Origin: BM003 sp963783695
GTDB taxonomy: Bacteria; Pseudomonadota; Gammaproteobacteria; Steroidobacterales; BM003
Assembly: GCA_963783695.1 (NCBI GenBank)
Contig: CAWAOM010000001.1
Coordinates: forward strand, 992,001 to 1,056,000
Length of the DNA stretch: 64,000 bases
Direction: 5' to 3'
The notes under the pieces were generated by a model that worked only from the letters and a program-made list of their open reading frames with translations, made no database searches and was not told the DNA's origin. Positions 34,870-42,483 of the stretch are shown piece by piece. Position 1 is the first letter of the stretch. Every line of letters starts with the position of its first letter. The translations under genes and the position numbers were made by a program.

Positions 34870-35808
34870 CTACCCTGCCGGCAGTTCCATGGGCAGACCG
34901 GGCCCCGGTTGCAGTGGCCGGGTTCGCTCGAGAACATCGAAAGCGTCATGGCGCACGTGATTCGCTGCCATCTCGTTACGCAGCATTTCCTCGGTAACGA
35001 TCCCCTTGTCGACGCACTCTTTTAGCAGCCCGAAAAAGAAACGCTCCTGGTTGGGATCGGGATGACTGCGGTATTTGCCCAGAAACGCATACTCTCCGAA
35101 CAAACGCCGGCGCGCACGCATGATCCATGCCAGCGGCGGAAACAAACGGAATCGCTCTGCCGGTCGCCAGTCGGTTGGCAACCCGGTTTTCCATGGTTGG
35201 GTCTTGCGCCGGGTGTTATGCAGTAACCGGGTATCCGCCGCCAGCCGGTCAAAATCATTCCACTGTTTTTCCAGTGGACCGATGGACTCGGGATCTTCCA
35301 TCTTGAGGCAGACCCACGGCATATAGTCGCGTTTGAATGCAAACATTTCGCGGAAACCCTGCTCCGCTTTCCAGTGCGTTAACCGCGAGCAATCGAGGAG
35401 CATCACGCTGCTGGCAAAACACTTGTCGATAAACCCCTTCGGGCCTGAACGGGCACGGCACAGAATGGCCTTGCCACCCATGTCGCGGCTGAGCAGGTCC
35501 CACACATCGCCAACGGCAAAGATGTCGGGATCGATAACAACCGCGCGGCCCTGGTAGCCCATCAGCTCCGGGGGCATAAAACGCAACGGAGTAAAGGACT
35601 GCAGATCCTCGTATAGCCACACCCGGCTAACGCCGTCACGAAGATACATCTGGCCTTCGTACTCACGCAGCCATGGGTAGTCCTCGGTGTGAATCAGTTT
35701 CACATCGAACTTCCCGGGATTTGCGGAATTACGTTTGAGTGCGTACTGGGCCACCAGCGCGCCAACGATCTGTTTGTGATTGGTGTGGATGAAGACACAG
35801 TGATCCAC
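34870..35808 (-). CDS. GT8-like putative glycosyltransferase
   Basis: A 312-residue cytoplasmic protein. The N-terminal half looks like a GT-A nucleotide-sugar-binding domain: CVFIHTNHKQIVGALVAQYAL at the start and GYQGRAVVIDPDIFAVGDVW with a DPD (93-95) in the place of the metal-binding DxD. Residues 196-208 (LHNTRRKTQPWKT) resemble the H-x-n-K-PW segment near the C-terminus of GT8 enzymes. I did not recognise a named subfamily. It stands 126 bp from the TAM41-like gene on the same strand and between two ELM1 or lipid genes, so it is a candidate for adding a sugar to the lipid head group. Confidence 0.62.
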   Translation of the reverse strand: MDHCVFIHTNHKQIVGALVAQYALKRNSANPGKFDVKLIHTEDYPWLREYEGQMYLRDGVSRVWLYEDLQSFTPLRFMPPELMGYQGRAVVIDPDIFAVGDVWDLLSRDMGGKAILCRARSGPKGFIDKCFASSVMLLDCSRLTHWKAEQGFREMFAFKRDYMPWVCLKMEDPESIGPLEKQWNDFDRLAADTRLLHNTRRKTQPWKTGLPTDWRPAERFRLFPPLAWIMRARRRLFGEYAFLGKYRSHPDPNQERFFFGLLKECVDKGIVTEEMLRNEMAANHVRHDAFDVLERTRPLQPGPGLPMELPAG

Positions 35809-35934
35809 GATTACGGCACCTCTTGGCTATATCGCAGTCAACGAACGCCAGCCGTGCGTTGACCGCTATTGGGACGTGACGTTCAGCGCGGTATTTTACC
35901 GTATCGGCCAACTCCAGCGAAGGAGCCCGCAAAA

Positions 35935-36876
35935 TCATCGGAACGCACCCTGTCGGTATAGCCGCCACAACTCTCCCCACAGGAAAATCAGCGGATACCG
36001 CCGCGCCCGATCGCTTAACGTCACCCGTACGCCGGTATGGCGCTCGAGTTTCCAGACGGCGTAGTCCAGACCCCCGTCAAAAGTCGCCAGCGCCTTGAGC
36101 CAGCGCGCGATACTGAGCAACTTGCCTTGCAGGCCCCGCAATCGCCAGCAAACCGCTGACCAGCGTCGCGCCGACGAACTCGCGCTATAGCTAAGCGGTA
36201 ACGGGTTATCCGGCACGACATCGATGCCGGCCGCTTCCGCCGCAGCAAGGGTGATATCGGCAAAATACTGCGCCGACGAGTCGGCGAGCTCAATTCCGCG
36301 TGTCCCGGATTCCGGCCGCAACTCACTGCGATAACTTCTGCTCAGACCCTCTCGCCACAGCTGCACGGCATCAAACCGCGCCGGCATGACCGGTGCGGTA
36401 CGTGCAAGCAACGTGCAAACGGCACCGGCCAGGCAATCGACAATAAAACTCCGCGCTGCATGGTTAGCGGAGAACACGAGCTGACAGGGCTGCGAGAAGC
36501 GGCCCCACAAATAGGAATGAAACCAGCGCTTACTGGTGCCAAGACGGAAGTCACGGCGGGAAATCAGCGCATATTTGGTGCGCGCCACGACCCCGTCTAT
36601 TTCCACTTCCATGTATTTGACGGTAGGCGGCAAAATGCAATAAACCAGTGACCGCCAAACCGACGACAGCGCGGCCTGATAGCTCTCGACAACGACATAG
36701 AGGTCGATCACACCCTCGAGCGCGTCTCCCTGACGCAAACAGGAACCGTAGTAGAGAATTGCCTCTACCGCATCGCCATAGCGCTGCCGCAACACGCCAC
36801 CGAGTTGCTCCACCGCGTCCGGTGTGTCGGCCAGTATCTGGCTACTGATGAGTTGTTCGAGAGTCGGCGCCGTCAT
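35935..36876 (-). CDS. TAM41-like nucleotidyltransferase (CDP-lipid synthase candidate)
   Basis: A 313-residue protein that resembles Tam41/Mmp37, the mitochondrial phosphatidate cytidylyltransferase. The nucleotidyltransferase signature is ILYYGSCLRQG (G44-S45) followed by VIDLYVVV with D58, and then RTKYALISRRDF and WFHSYLWGRFSQP (residues 118-130), which matches the K-Y-G-V-[IV] ... W-x-x-L-Y-x-x-G-R-x-x-[KQ]-P pattern of Tam41. Tam41 makes CDP-diacylglycerol from CTP and phosphatidic acid. In this sphingolipid setting it could activate a ceramide phosphate or phosphatidate as a CDP-lipid. A hydrophobic/amphipathic C-terminal half could bind membrane. Family assignment is by motif reading only. 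Confidence 0.6.
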   Translation of the reverse strand: MTAPTLEQLISSQILADTPDAVEQLGGVLRQRYGDAVEAILYYGSCLRQGDALEGVIDLYVVVESYQAALSSVWRSLVYCILPPTVKYMEVEIDGVVARTKYALISRRDFRLGTSKRWFHSYLWGRFSQPCQLVFSANHAARSFIVDCLAGAVCTLLARTAPVMPARFDAVQLWREGLSRSYRSELRPESGTRGIELADSSAQYFADITLAAAEAAGIDVVPDNPLPLSYSASSSARRWSAVCWRLRGLQGKLLSIARWLKALATFDGGLDYAVWKLERHTGVRVTLSDRARRYPLIFLWGELWRLYRQGAFR

Positions 36877-37033
36877 CGCAACAAACCTCGCACCGCGATG
36901 GGCGCGCTATTCCACGTGCTGAGGGTCGGCAGTATATACTTCCTCGACGCGAAGCTGTGGCGGTGCCGCATGCCTGACAGCGAGCAGATTGTACTTTCAT
37001 GGCCGCGGCTGTCCGGCCGATTCGAGGGATAAA

Positions 37034-37996
37034 GTGCGCGACGAGACTGGTGAAGTCCTGGTGTTCGCCCATCTGACCGACCCGCACCTGACCCGACCCG
37101 TCCCCGGCGGCGTTGCCGATCTTGCAAACAAACGCGCGCTGGGCTACCTGTCGTGGCGACGGCGGCGCCATGCCATCCATCGCAGCGAAATAGTCGACGC
37201 CCTGGTCGCAGACCTGCATGCGCAGTCCCCGGATCACATCGCCATCACGGGAGACCTGACCCAGATCGGCCTTCCCGCCGAATGCAGCGACGCCCGCGCC
37301 TGGCTGGAAAAACTGGGCCCCGGAAACCGGGTCAGCGTGGTCCCGGGCAATCACGATCAGTATGTCCGGGCACCATGGCATGAAACACTGGGCCTTTGGT
37401 ACGACTATATGGCTACGGACCCGGAAGCCGGGGCGGATCAGCCGCAGGCAGCGCTTTTTCCCAGCGTCCGCGTGCGCGGACCTGTTGCTTTCATCGGCGT
37501 CTCTTCCGTGTACCCCTGCCCGCCCTTCCTGGCTACCGGAAGGGTCGGGAAGACTCAGCTCGAGGCGCTTTCCCAGGCTCTGCAGCAAACGCGTGATCGT
37601 GGCTTGTGCCGGGTTGTTTTGATCCACCATCCTCCGGTTCCTGACAGTTACAAATGGCGCAAGCGTCTCGAGGATGCCAGCGCGACCTGCGCGATACTGC
37701 GCTCCGCCGGGGCGGAACTCGTCCTCCATGGTCATACCCATCGGTTGATGCTGAACGAGCTGGACACGACGGCTGGCACGTTACCGGTATTCGGTCTGTC
37801 ATCAGCGTCTTCCGGAGATGCGGATTTCGCCCGGCGGGCACGTTACTTCCTGTACCGTGTGCAACGCAACAAGGACGGAATCGCGATCGACTGGTCATCG
37901 CGAATCTATGACGCCGGGCCCGGCGCATTTCGACGCGAAACCGACTGGCAGGATATTTCGCGGATCGCCGCGGCGCTGGACGGGAAGAGCGGCTAA
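37034..37996 (+). CDS. Calcineurin-like metallophosphoesterase
   Basis: A 320-residue metal-dependent phosphoesterase. Motifs in order: AHLTDPHLT (D16, H18), ITGDLTQIG (G73-D74), VPGNHDQY (N106, H107, D108), VLIHHPPV and LVLHGHTHRLM, the complete metal-binding set. The segment ANKRALGYLSWRRRRH after motif I is typical of a CpdA-related subgroup found with lipid genes. I prefer the GTG at 37034 with GAGG six bases upstream; an in-frame ATG at 36989 is possible. It is divergent from the TAM41-like gene (157 bp) and its stop overlaps the convergent NTP-transferase stop. It may dephosphorylate a lipid or head-group intermediate. Confidence 0.8.
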   Translation: MRDETGEVLVFAHLTDPHLTRPVPGGVADLANKRALGYLSWRRRRHAIHRSEIVDALVADLHAQSPDHIAITGDLTQIGLPAECSDARAWLEKLGPGNRVSVVPGNHDQYVRAPWHETLGLWYDYMATDPEAGADQPQAALFPSVRVRGPVAFIGVSSVYPCPPFLATGRVGKTQLEALSQALQQTRDRGLCRVVLIHHPPVPDSYKWRKRLEDASATCAILRSAGAELVLHGHTHRLMLNELDTTAGTLPVFGLSSASSGDADFARRARYFLYRVQRNKDGIAIDWSSRIYDAGPGAFRRETDWQDISRIAAALDGKSG

Positions 37997-38802
37997 CAAG
38001 ACTCCCGCGCAGAAACCATGGCCCGGACCCGCTGCAAATCCTCTGCGCTGTCGACATCGATTGCCGCTTCGCCATTCGTCATCAATAGCGGAACGACCTT
38101 GGCGCCGCTACGCCGTGACAATGCCTCGAGCCCCTGGTTCAGCGTGAGACGGCCCAGCAGAAAACGTAACAGAGTGACCATGCCAAGGCTCTGGATCACC
38201 CGTACCGGGTTCTTGCGGTGGGCCTCAACGTGGCGCCAGAAACCCACGGCATCGCGACCGCGCCGGGTAAGAAAGGCAAAGAGATTGCAGCCACAGTAGC
38301 CGCCGTCGCTGAATCGACTGACCGTGCGCCGGGTATCCGGGCTGGCAGCGAGCACTCTCTCATGGGTTGCAAGCGCGATCGCCACATCGGCTCGCGCGAT
38401 CAGCGCACCCTCGCAGAATTCGTCAACCACAGCGCTTTGCAGCAACGCATGATCCGCGGTCGTGACCAGCACCGGGGCCGCCGGGTCAATCGTTGCAAGG
38501 GCCGCGATGACGCTTTTACTGGGCGTCTCGGCACCGTTCAGGCGCCGCACTGGATGCGCTGCCAGAAACGCTTCCACATCCGCCGGCAACGGATCGGCAA
38601 GACCCACCACTACGATCTCGGAGACCGACCTGCTCTGCGCGAGTGCGGCAATGACGCGGCTCACCATCGCGACACCACCAACCTCGGCAAGCGCCTTGGC
38701 GGTTACACCTGCCGCGGCAGCCACCGGGTCCGCAGGCCCGCGGCTGCCGGCAAGCACAATCGCGATAAATTGCCGATCCGATTGAGGCTGATGATCTGCC
38801 AT
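37993..38802 (-). CDS. MobA-like NTP transferase
   Basis: A 269-residue nucleotidyltransferase of the MobA/IspD-like group. The N-terminal AIVLAGSRG (residues 14-22) is a short form of the L-x-G-G-x-G-x-R nucleotide loop, followed after a small Ala-rich insertion by AKALAEVGGVAMVSRVIAAL, with K36 in the position that contacts the NTP phosphates. VLVTTADHALL holds the metal-binding Asp region. I prefer the ATG at 38802, which leaves 10 bp to the ceramide synthase stop; an upstream start would overlap that gene. It may make a CDP- or UDP-activated head-group precursor. Substrate unknown. Confidence 0.72.
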   Translation of the reverse strand: MADHQPQSDRQFIAIVLAGSRGPADPVAAAAGVTAKALAEVGGVAMVSRVIAALAQSRSVSEIVVVGLADPLPADVEAFLAAHPVRRLNGAETPSKSVIAALATIDPAAPVLVTTADHALLQSAVVDEFCEGALIARADVAIALATHERVLAASPDTRRTVSRFSDGGYCGCNLFAFLTRRGRDAVGFWRHVEAHRKNPVRVIQSLGMVTLLRFLLGRLTLNQGLEALSRRSGAKVVPLLMTNGEAAIDVDSAEDLQRVRAMVSARESC

Positions 38803-38812
38803 GACTAGATGG

Positions 38813-39955
38813 TTAGGCGTCCAGAGTTTTCTCGAAAAACCGGTAGCGTTTGTAGGCAACACCGCCGAGTGATTCAATGATGTTGCGCATTCCAGGATTG
38901 TCCGCGAGTATCCACGACAATTCGACTTTTTCGATCCCGCGCCGATAAAGCACCTCGCGTTCCGCGTCGATCAATGCAAATGCCAGCCCCGGCCCCATGC
39001 GTGTGTTCTGAAATTCCTTGCGGACCCCCATCAACGGAACACGGGCGGTGCGCGGGTAGCGCACTTTCAACCGCCACAAGAGCCTGGCCCAGTTGAACGG
39101 CAGCAACCGTCCGCCCATATCGGCAATGATCTCGTTGATATTCGGCAGCGCAACGATCATCGCGACCGGCCGCCCATCAACCTCGGCGATCTGTACCATT
39201 TCGGGATCAGCGAGATACAACATGGCGCGCCCGATTTCGGCGAATTCCGCTTCAGTGAAAGGCACAAAACCCCAGTTTTCCGACCATGCATCGTTGAATA
39301 TCTCGCGCAGTATTCGGAGTTCCTCGTCGAGACGGTCACGGCGCAGTATCCGCACGACTGTGCGCTTGCGAACATGAGCAAGCAATTTCTGCATGACCGC
39401 AGGCGCCTCGTATTGCGGCGGCATGATGTAGGCCAGCGTGTCCGCCGCACCGACGTAGCCGCACTGCTCCAGCCGTCCGCGATAGTACGGTCTCGCATGT
39501 CCCATCATCATCGACGGTGGGGTGTCAAAACCCTCTATCAGCAGCCCGCATTCCTCGTTGATATTCAGATTGAACGGTCCACGTACTCGACGCATGCCAC
39601 GCTCGCGCAACCAGTGTTCCGCTGTTGCCAGCAAGGCTTCGAATACCGCCGGATCGTCCACGCTTTCGAGCATGCCGAAAAACCCCGTGTCATCGGCGTA
39701 GCGCTGCATGTGGAGCTGGTCGATTTGAGCGCTGATTCGCCCCACGCATTGGCCTTCGCGCAGCGCCACCCATGCATGCCACTGCAGATGCTTGAAAACC
39801 GGATTCCGTTGGGAGAGGTGCTGCTTGCGCTCGATCAGCAATGGCTCCACCCAGTTAGGGTCACCCGCATAGACCGCCCGAGGCATGCGGAGGAACTGTC
39901 CGAAGCCCTTGCCCGTTACTGCAGATAGCACATTAATGCCTTTAATATCAGACAC
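38813..39955 (-). CDS. bcerS: GNAT-fold acyltransferase, probable bacterial ceramide synthase
   Basis: A 380-residue protein of the YghO-like GNAT family. The N-terminus has FLRMPRAVYAGDPNWVEPLL (about 22-41), the hallmark F-x-P-x-x-Y-x-x-D-P-x-W-V-x-P-L. RVRGPFNLNINEECGLLIEG, NDAWSENWGFVPFTEAEF and SWILADNPGMRNIIESLGG near the C-terminus are further family landmarks. In Caulobacter a protein of this family (bCerS) N-acylates the sphingoid base. The presence of spt, ACP, acyl-AMP ligase and SDR reductase genes nearby supports that role here. It has no transmembrane helix, unlike eukaryotic ceramide synthases. A different acyl acceptor cannot be excluded by sequence alone. Confidence 0.78.
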   Translation of the reverse strand: MSDIKGINVLSAVTGKGFGQFLRMPRAVYAGDPNWVEPLLIERKQHLSQRNPVFKHLQWHAWVALREGQCVGRISAQIDQLHMQRYADDTGFFGMLESVDDPAVFEALLATAEHWLRERGMRRVRGPFNLNINEECGLLIEGFDTPPSMMMGHARPYYRGRLEQCGYVGAADTLAYIMPPQYEAPAVMQKLLAHVRKRTVVRILRRDRLDEELRILREIFNDAWSENWGFVPFTEAEFAEIGRAMLYLADPEMVQIAEVDGRPVAMIVALPNINEIIADMGGRLLPFNWARLLWRLKVRYPRTARVPLMGVRKEFQNTRMGPGLAFALIDAEREVLYRRGIEKVELSWILADNPGMRNIIESLGGVAYKRYRFFEKTLDA

Positions 39956-40610
39956 TTAAATTACCTCTACTGAATGAAGTAAAAGGCGTGTACTTGACCC
40001 ACAGTACGAACAGGTTGCAGCGCACAAAAGAAAGCTTTCTTTCCGTCCGATATGAAATTAGAATTGTACGCTTGATTTGCCTAGGGGTAGCCAGGGGTGG
40101 TCATGCGGGCGCCGGCAGTATAGCCTTGGTTTCCTGCGGTTGCCATGCAATGCTCAGGGGCAGAACGGGTCGATCCGACGTGCGACTTGGGGCCGGTAAT
40201 TCGAGAGACTGGCCGCGGAAACGTGGAGATTCTAGGGGGCGGGCGGATCGTTCAGAAAGCACCAGCCGAGAATAGCGACAAGCTGCGCGACCTGGCTCGG
40301 GGAAGAGTCCGGCCGGGGCGGTGTTGCGTTTGTGGTTCGGCTGCAAGCAGGCTCGCGCCGCCGTTTGCAAGCAGATCGCGTGACATGTTCCAGCGCGGTG
40401 CATAGTTCAGTAAAATGAGTTAATTAGGTAAGATAGTTTACGCAGCGGTGGAATTTTCCCCGCCTTGGGAAAGACGCCAGGGACTTTAGCTGTTACAGGG
40501 ATTGTTGATTCAGTTAGCGAAGCTTCCCTCATTGTGCTTGGGGAGGTACACGGCGAAGGTGGGATCGAATCAACCGGGGGAAAAGCCCAGGAGAGAGGTA
40601 CAGCTTAGGT
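39956..40610. other. 655-bp non-coding gap between the ceramide synthase and acyl-AMP ligase genes
   Basis: No convincing gene on either strand. It holds a 16-bp perfect palindrome close to the ceramide synthase start (40027-40042), a GC-rich middle with many short G-runs and an AT-rich patch around 40,405-40,445 (AATGAGTTAATTAGGTAAG). The two flanking genes diverge, so promoters for both must be here. The long distance between the AT-rich patch and the ligase start (about 170 bp) would leave a long leader. Confidence 0.6.
40027..40042. promoter_or_regulatory. 16-bp perfect palindrome, candidate operator
   Basis: AAAGAAAGCTTTCTTT reads the same on both strands. It is 72 bases upstream of the ceramide synthase ATG, a distance fitting a repressor or activator site at that promoter. 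No cognate regulator gene lies in the cluster. Confidence 0.4.
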
Positions 40611-42386
40611 ATGGAAGCAACACCTACGCAGAACAACTTGCCACTCCGACCAGCGGATTTCTCTGGTCTCGCCGAGGCGTTGGATTACGCCGCACAGGGT
40701 GAGACGGGTGCAAATTTCTATGACGGTCGCGGCCGGCTGTATGCGGCACTGCCCTACTCCGAGATGCGCGATCGTGCCAGGGGTCTGGCGCGCCGGATTA
40801 TTGCACTGGGGCTGAAACGCGGCGACCGCGTCGCCCTGGTTGCGGAAACCACCCCGGACTTTGTCATCTTCTTTTTTGCCTGCCAGTACGCGGGAGTTAT
40901 CCCGGTGCCGCTCACCGCGGCCGTAACGCTTGGCAGTCACAACGCTTATGTCCGCCAGTTGCATGGATTCCTGACCAACTGCGACGCATCGATTCTGATC
41001 GCGCCAACCGGGTATGAGGAATATCTGGATGAAGCCAGTGAGGGCGTCGAACTCAAGTTTTGCGGCTCGCCGGAAGCGTTCGCCGAACTGCCGGAAGCCG
41101 ACGTCGAACTCGAGCCGCTGTCAGGAAAGGAAACCGCCTACATTCAGTACACCTCTGGCAGCACCCGGTTCCCGCGCGGGGTGATGATCACCGAGGAAGC
41201 GGTACTGAACAACCTCAAGGGCATTGCCGTCGATGGCGCGGAAATCCGCCCCGGTGACCGTTTTTTCTCATGGTTGCCGTTCTATCACGATATGGGTCTG
41301 ATTGGCCTCGTGCTGACGCCGGTCGCCTGCCAGATTTCAGTCGATTACATTGGCACGCGCGAGTTCGCCATGCGGCCTCGTTTGTGGCTGGAACTGATGA
41401 CGCGATCCAAGGCCACGGTTTCGTTTAGCCCGCCATTCGGCTACGAACTGTGCGCGCGACGTCTGCGCAATGGCGACGCCGAAAATTACGATCTCAGTAA
41501 CTGGCGCATTGCCGGAGTCGGCGCGGAAATGATTCGCCCGGAAATCCTGCATATGTTTGGCGCGGCGCTGGAGACAAGCGGCTTCGACGAGAAAGCATTC
41601 CTGCCGTGTTACGGCATGGCCGAATGTTCCCTGGCCATCAGCTTCGACCCGCTTGGTACCCCTATTACGGTTGACGAGATCGACAACGAACACCTGTCCA
41701 ACACCGGCGAAGCTGTCGCGGTCACAACGCCCGAGCAGAAGGCGCGCTCGCGCGCATTCGTAGTTTGCGGCGCACCGCTGCCTGAGTACGAAGTTGAGAT
41801 TCGCGCGGACGACGGAACGCCAATGCCCGACCGCCGTACCGGCACAATTTTCGTTCGTGGTCCGAGCGTGATGTCCGGTTACTACAATGAGCCGGAAATA
41901 ACCGCACAGACGCTTTCGGAAGACGGCTGGCTGAATACCGGCGATATCGGTTACCGCATTGGCAAGGAACTGATCATCACTGGTCGCAAGAAGGATCTGA
42001 TCATCATAAACGGCCGCAATATCTGGCCCCAGGATCTGGAATACCTCGCGGAGCAACAGCCGGAAGTCAGGACTGGAGATGCGTTGGCATTTTCTGCTCC
42101 CGGCGCGGATGGTGAAGAGACCACTGTGCTTGTCGTCCAGTGCCGGCTGCGTGACACCGAAAGGCGCAGCCAGCTTGTCGAACGTCTGCAACATCTGGTC
42201 CGCGAGGAACTGGGTATCGACTGCAAAGTCGAACTCGTTCCTGCACATACGCTACCGCGTACGTCTTCTGGCAAGCTCTCGCGTTCCAAAGCCCGGCAAA
42301 ATTACATCGAAAGTCGTGGTGAGCAGTTCGGCTTATCCACAGTTCCCGGCAAGCGCAGGGGCCGAGTGGCGGCTGCAACCAGGTAG
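40611..42386 (+). CDS. aasR: Fatty-acyl-AMP ligase / acyl-ACP synthetase
   Basis: A 591-residue adenylate-forming enzyme of the fatty-acyl-AMP ligase type. Motifs: YIQYTSGSTRFPRGV (A3 phosphate loop), LPFYHDMGLIG, PCYGMAECSLAIS (A5), GWLNTGDIGY (A7), LIITGRKKDLIIINGRNIWP (A8) and the C-terminal catalytic lysine K555 in SSGKLSRSK. FAAL proteins activate fatty acids with ATP and pass them to an ACP rather than CoA. In Caulobacter an acyl-ACP synthetase (AasR) is needed for ceramide synthesis, which fits the dedicated ACP at 30246. An acyl-CoA ligase is the alternative. An AGGAGAG lies about 18 bp before the ATG. Confidence 0.87.
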   Translation: MEATPTQNNLPLRPADFSGLAEALDYAAQGETGANFYDGRGRLYAALPYSEMRDRARGLARRIIALGLKRGDRVALVAETTPDFVIFFFACQYAGVIPVPLTAAVTLGSHNAYVRQLHGFLTNCDASILIAPTGYEEYLDEASEGVELKFCGSPEAFAELPEADVELEPLSGKETAYIQYTSGSTRFPRGVMITEEAVLNNLKGIAVDGAEIRPGDRFFSWLPFYHDMGLIGLVLTPVACQISVDYIGTREFAMRPRLWLELMTRSKATVSFSPPFGYELCARRLRNGDAENYDLSNWRIAGVGAEMIRPEILHMFGAALETSGFDEKAFLPCYGMAECSLAISFDPLGTPITVDEIDNEHLSNTGEAVAVTTPEQKARSRAFVVCGAPLPEYEVEIRADDGTPMPDRRTGTIFVRGPSVMSGYYNEPEITAQTLSEDGWLNTGDIGYRIGKELIITGRKKDLIIINGRNIWPQDLEYLAEQQPEVRTGDALAFSAPGADGEETTVLVVQCRLRDTERRSQLVERLQHLVREELGIDCKVELVPAHTLPRTSSGKLSRSKARQNYIESRGEQFGLSTVPGKRRGRVAAATR

Positions 42387-42429
42387 CGCAATGCGGCCAG
42401 TTGCGGCCGCGTTCGACTGGCGTTTCAAT

Positions 42430-42457
42430 AAAGGGCACCTGTCGGTGCCCTTTTTGC
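42430..42457 (+). terminator. Intrinsic terminator between the acyl-AMP ligase and cerR genes
   Basis: Stem AAAGGGCACC/GGTGCCCTTT with a TGTC loop (42430-42453) followed by TTGCTT. It lies 44 bp after the ligase stop and 27 bp before the reductase start, so cerR needs read-through or its own promoter in a very short space. Confidence 0.85.
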
Positions 42458-42483
42458 TTCACAGGTAACTGATCAACATTACG

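Noticed and set aside
40290..40340. A resemblance to the RNase P RNA segment around GGGGAAGAGTCCGGCC.
   Set aside because: Only a short stretch resembles the GAGGAAAGTCCGGGC core; the following conserved helices and the 3' ACAGAA partner are not found.
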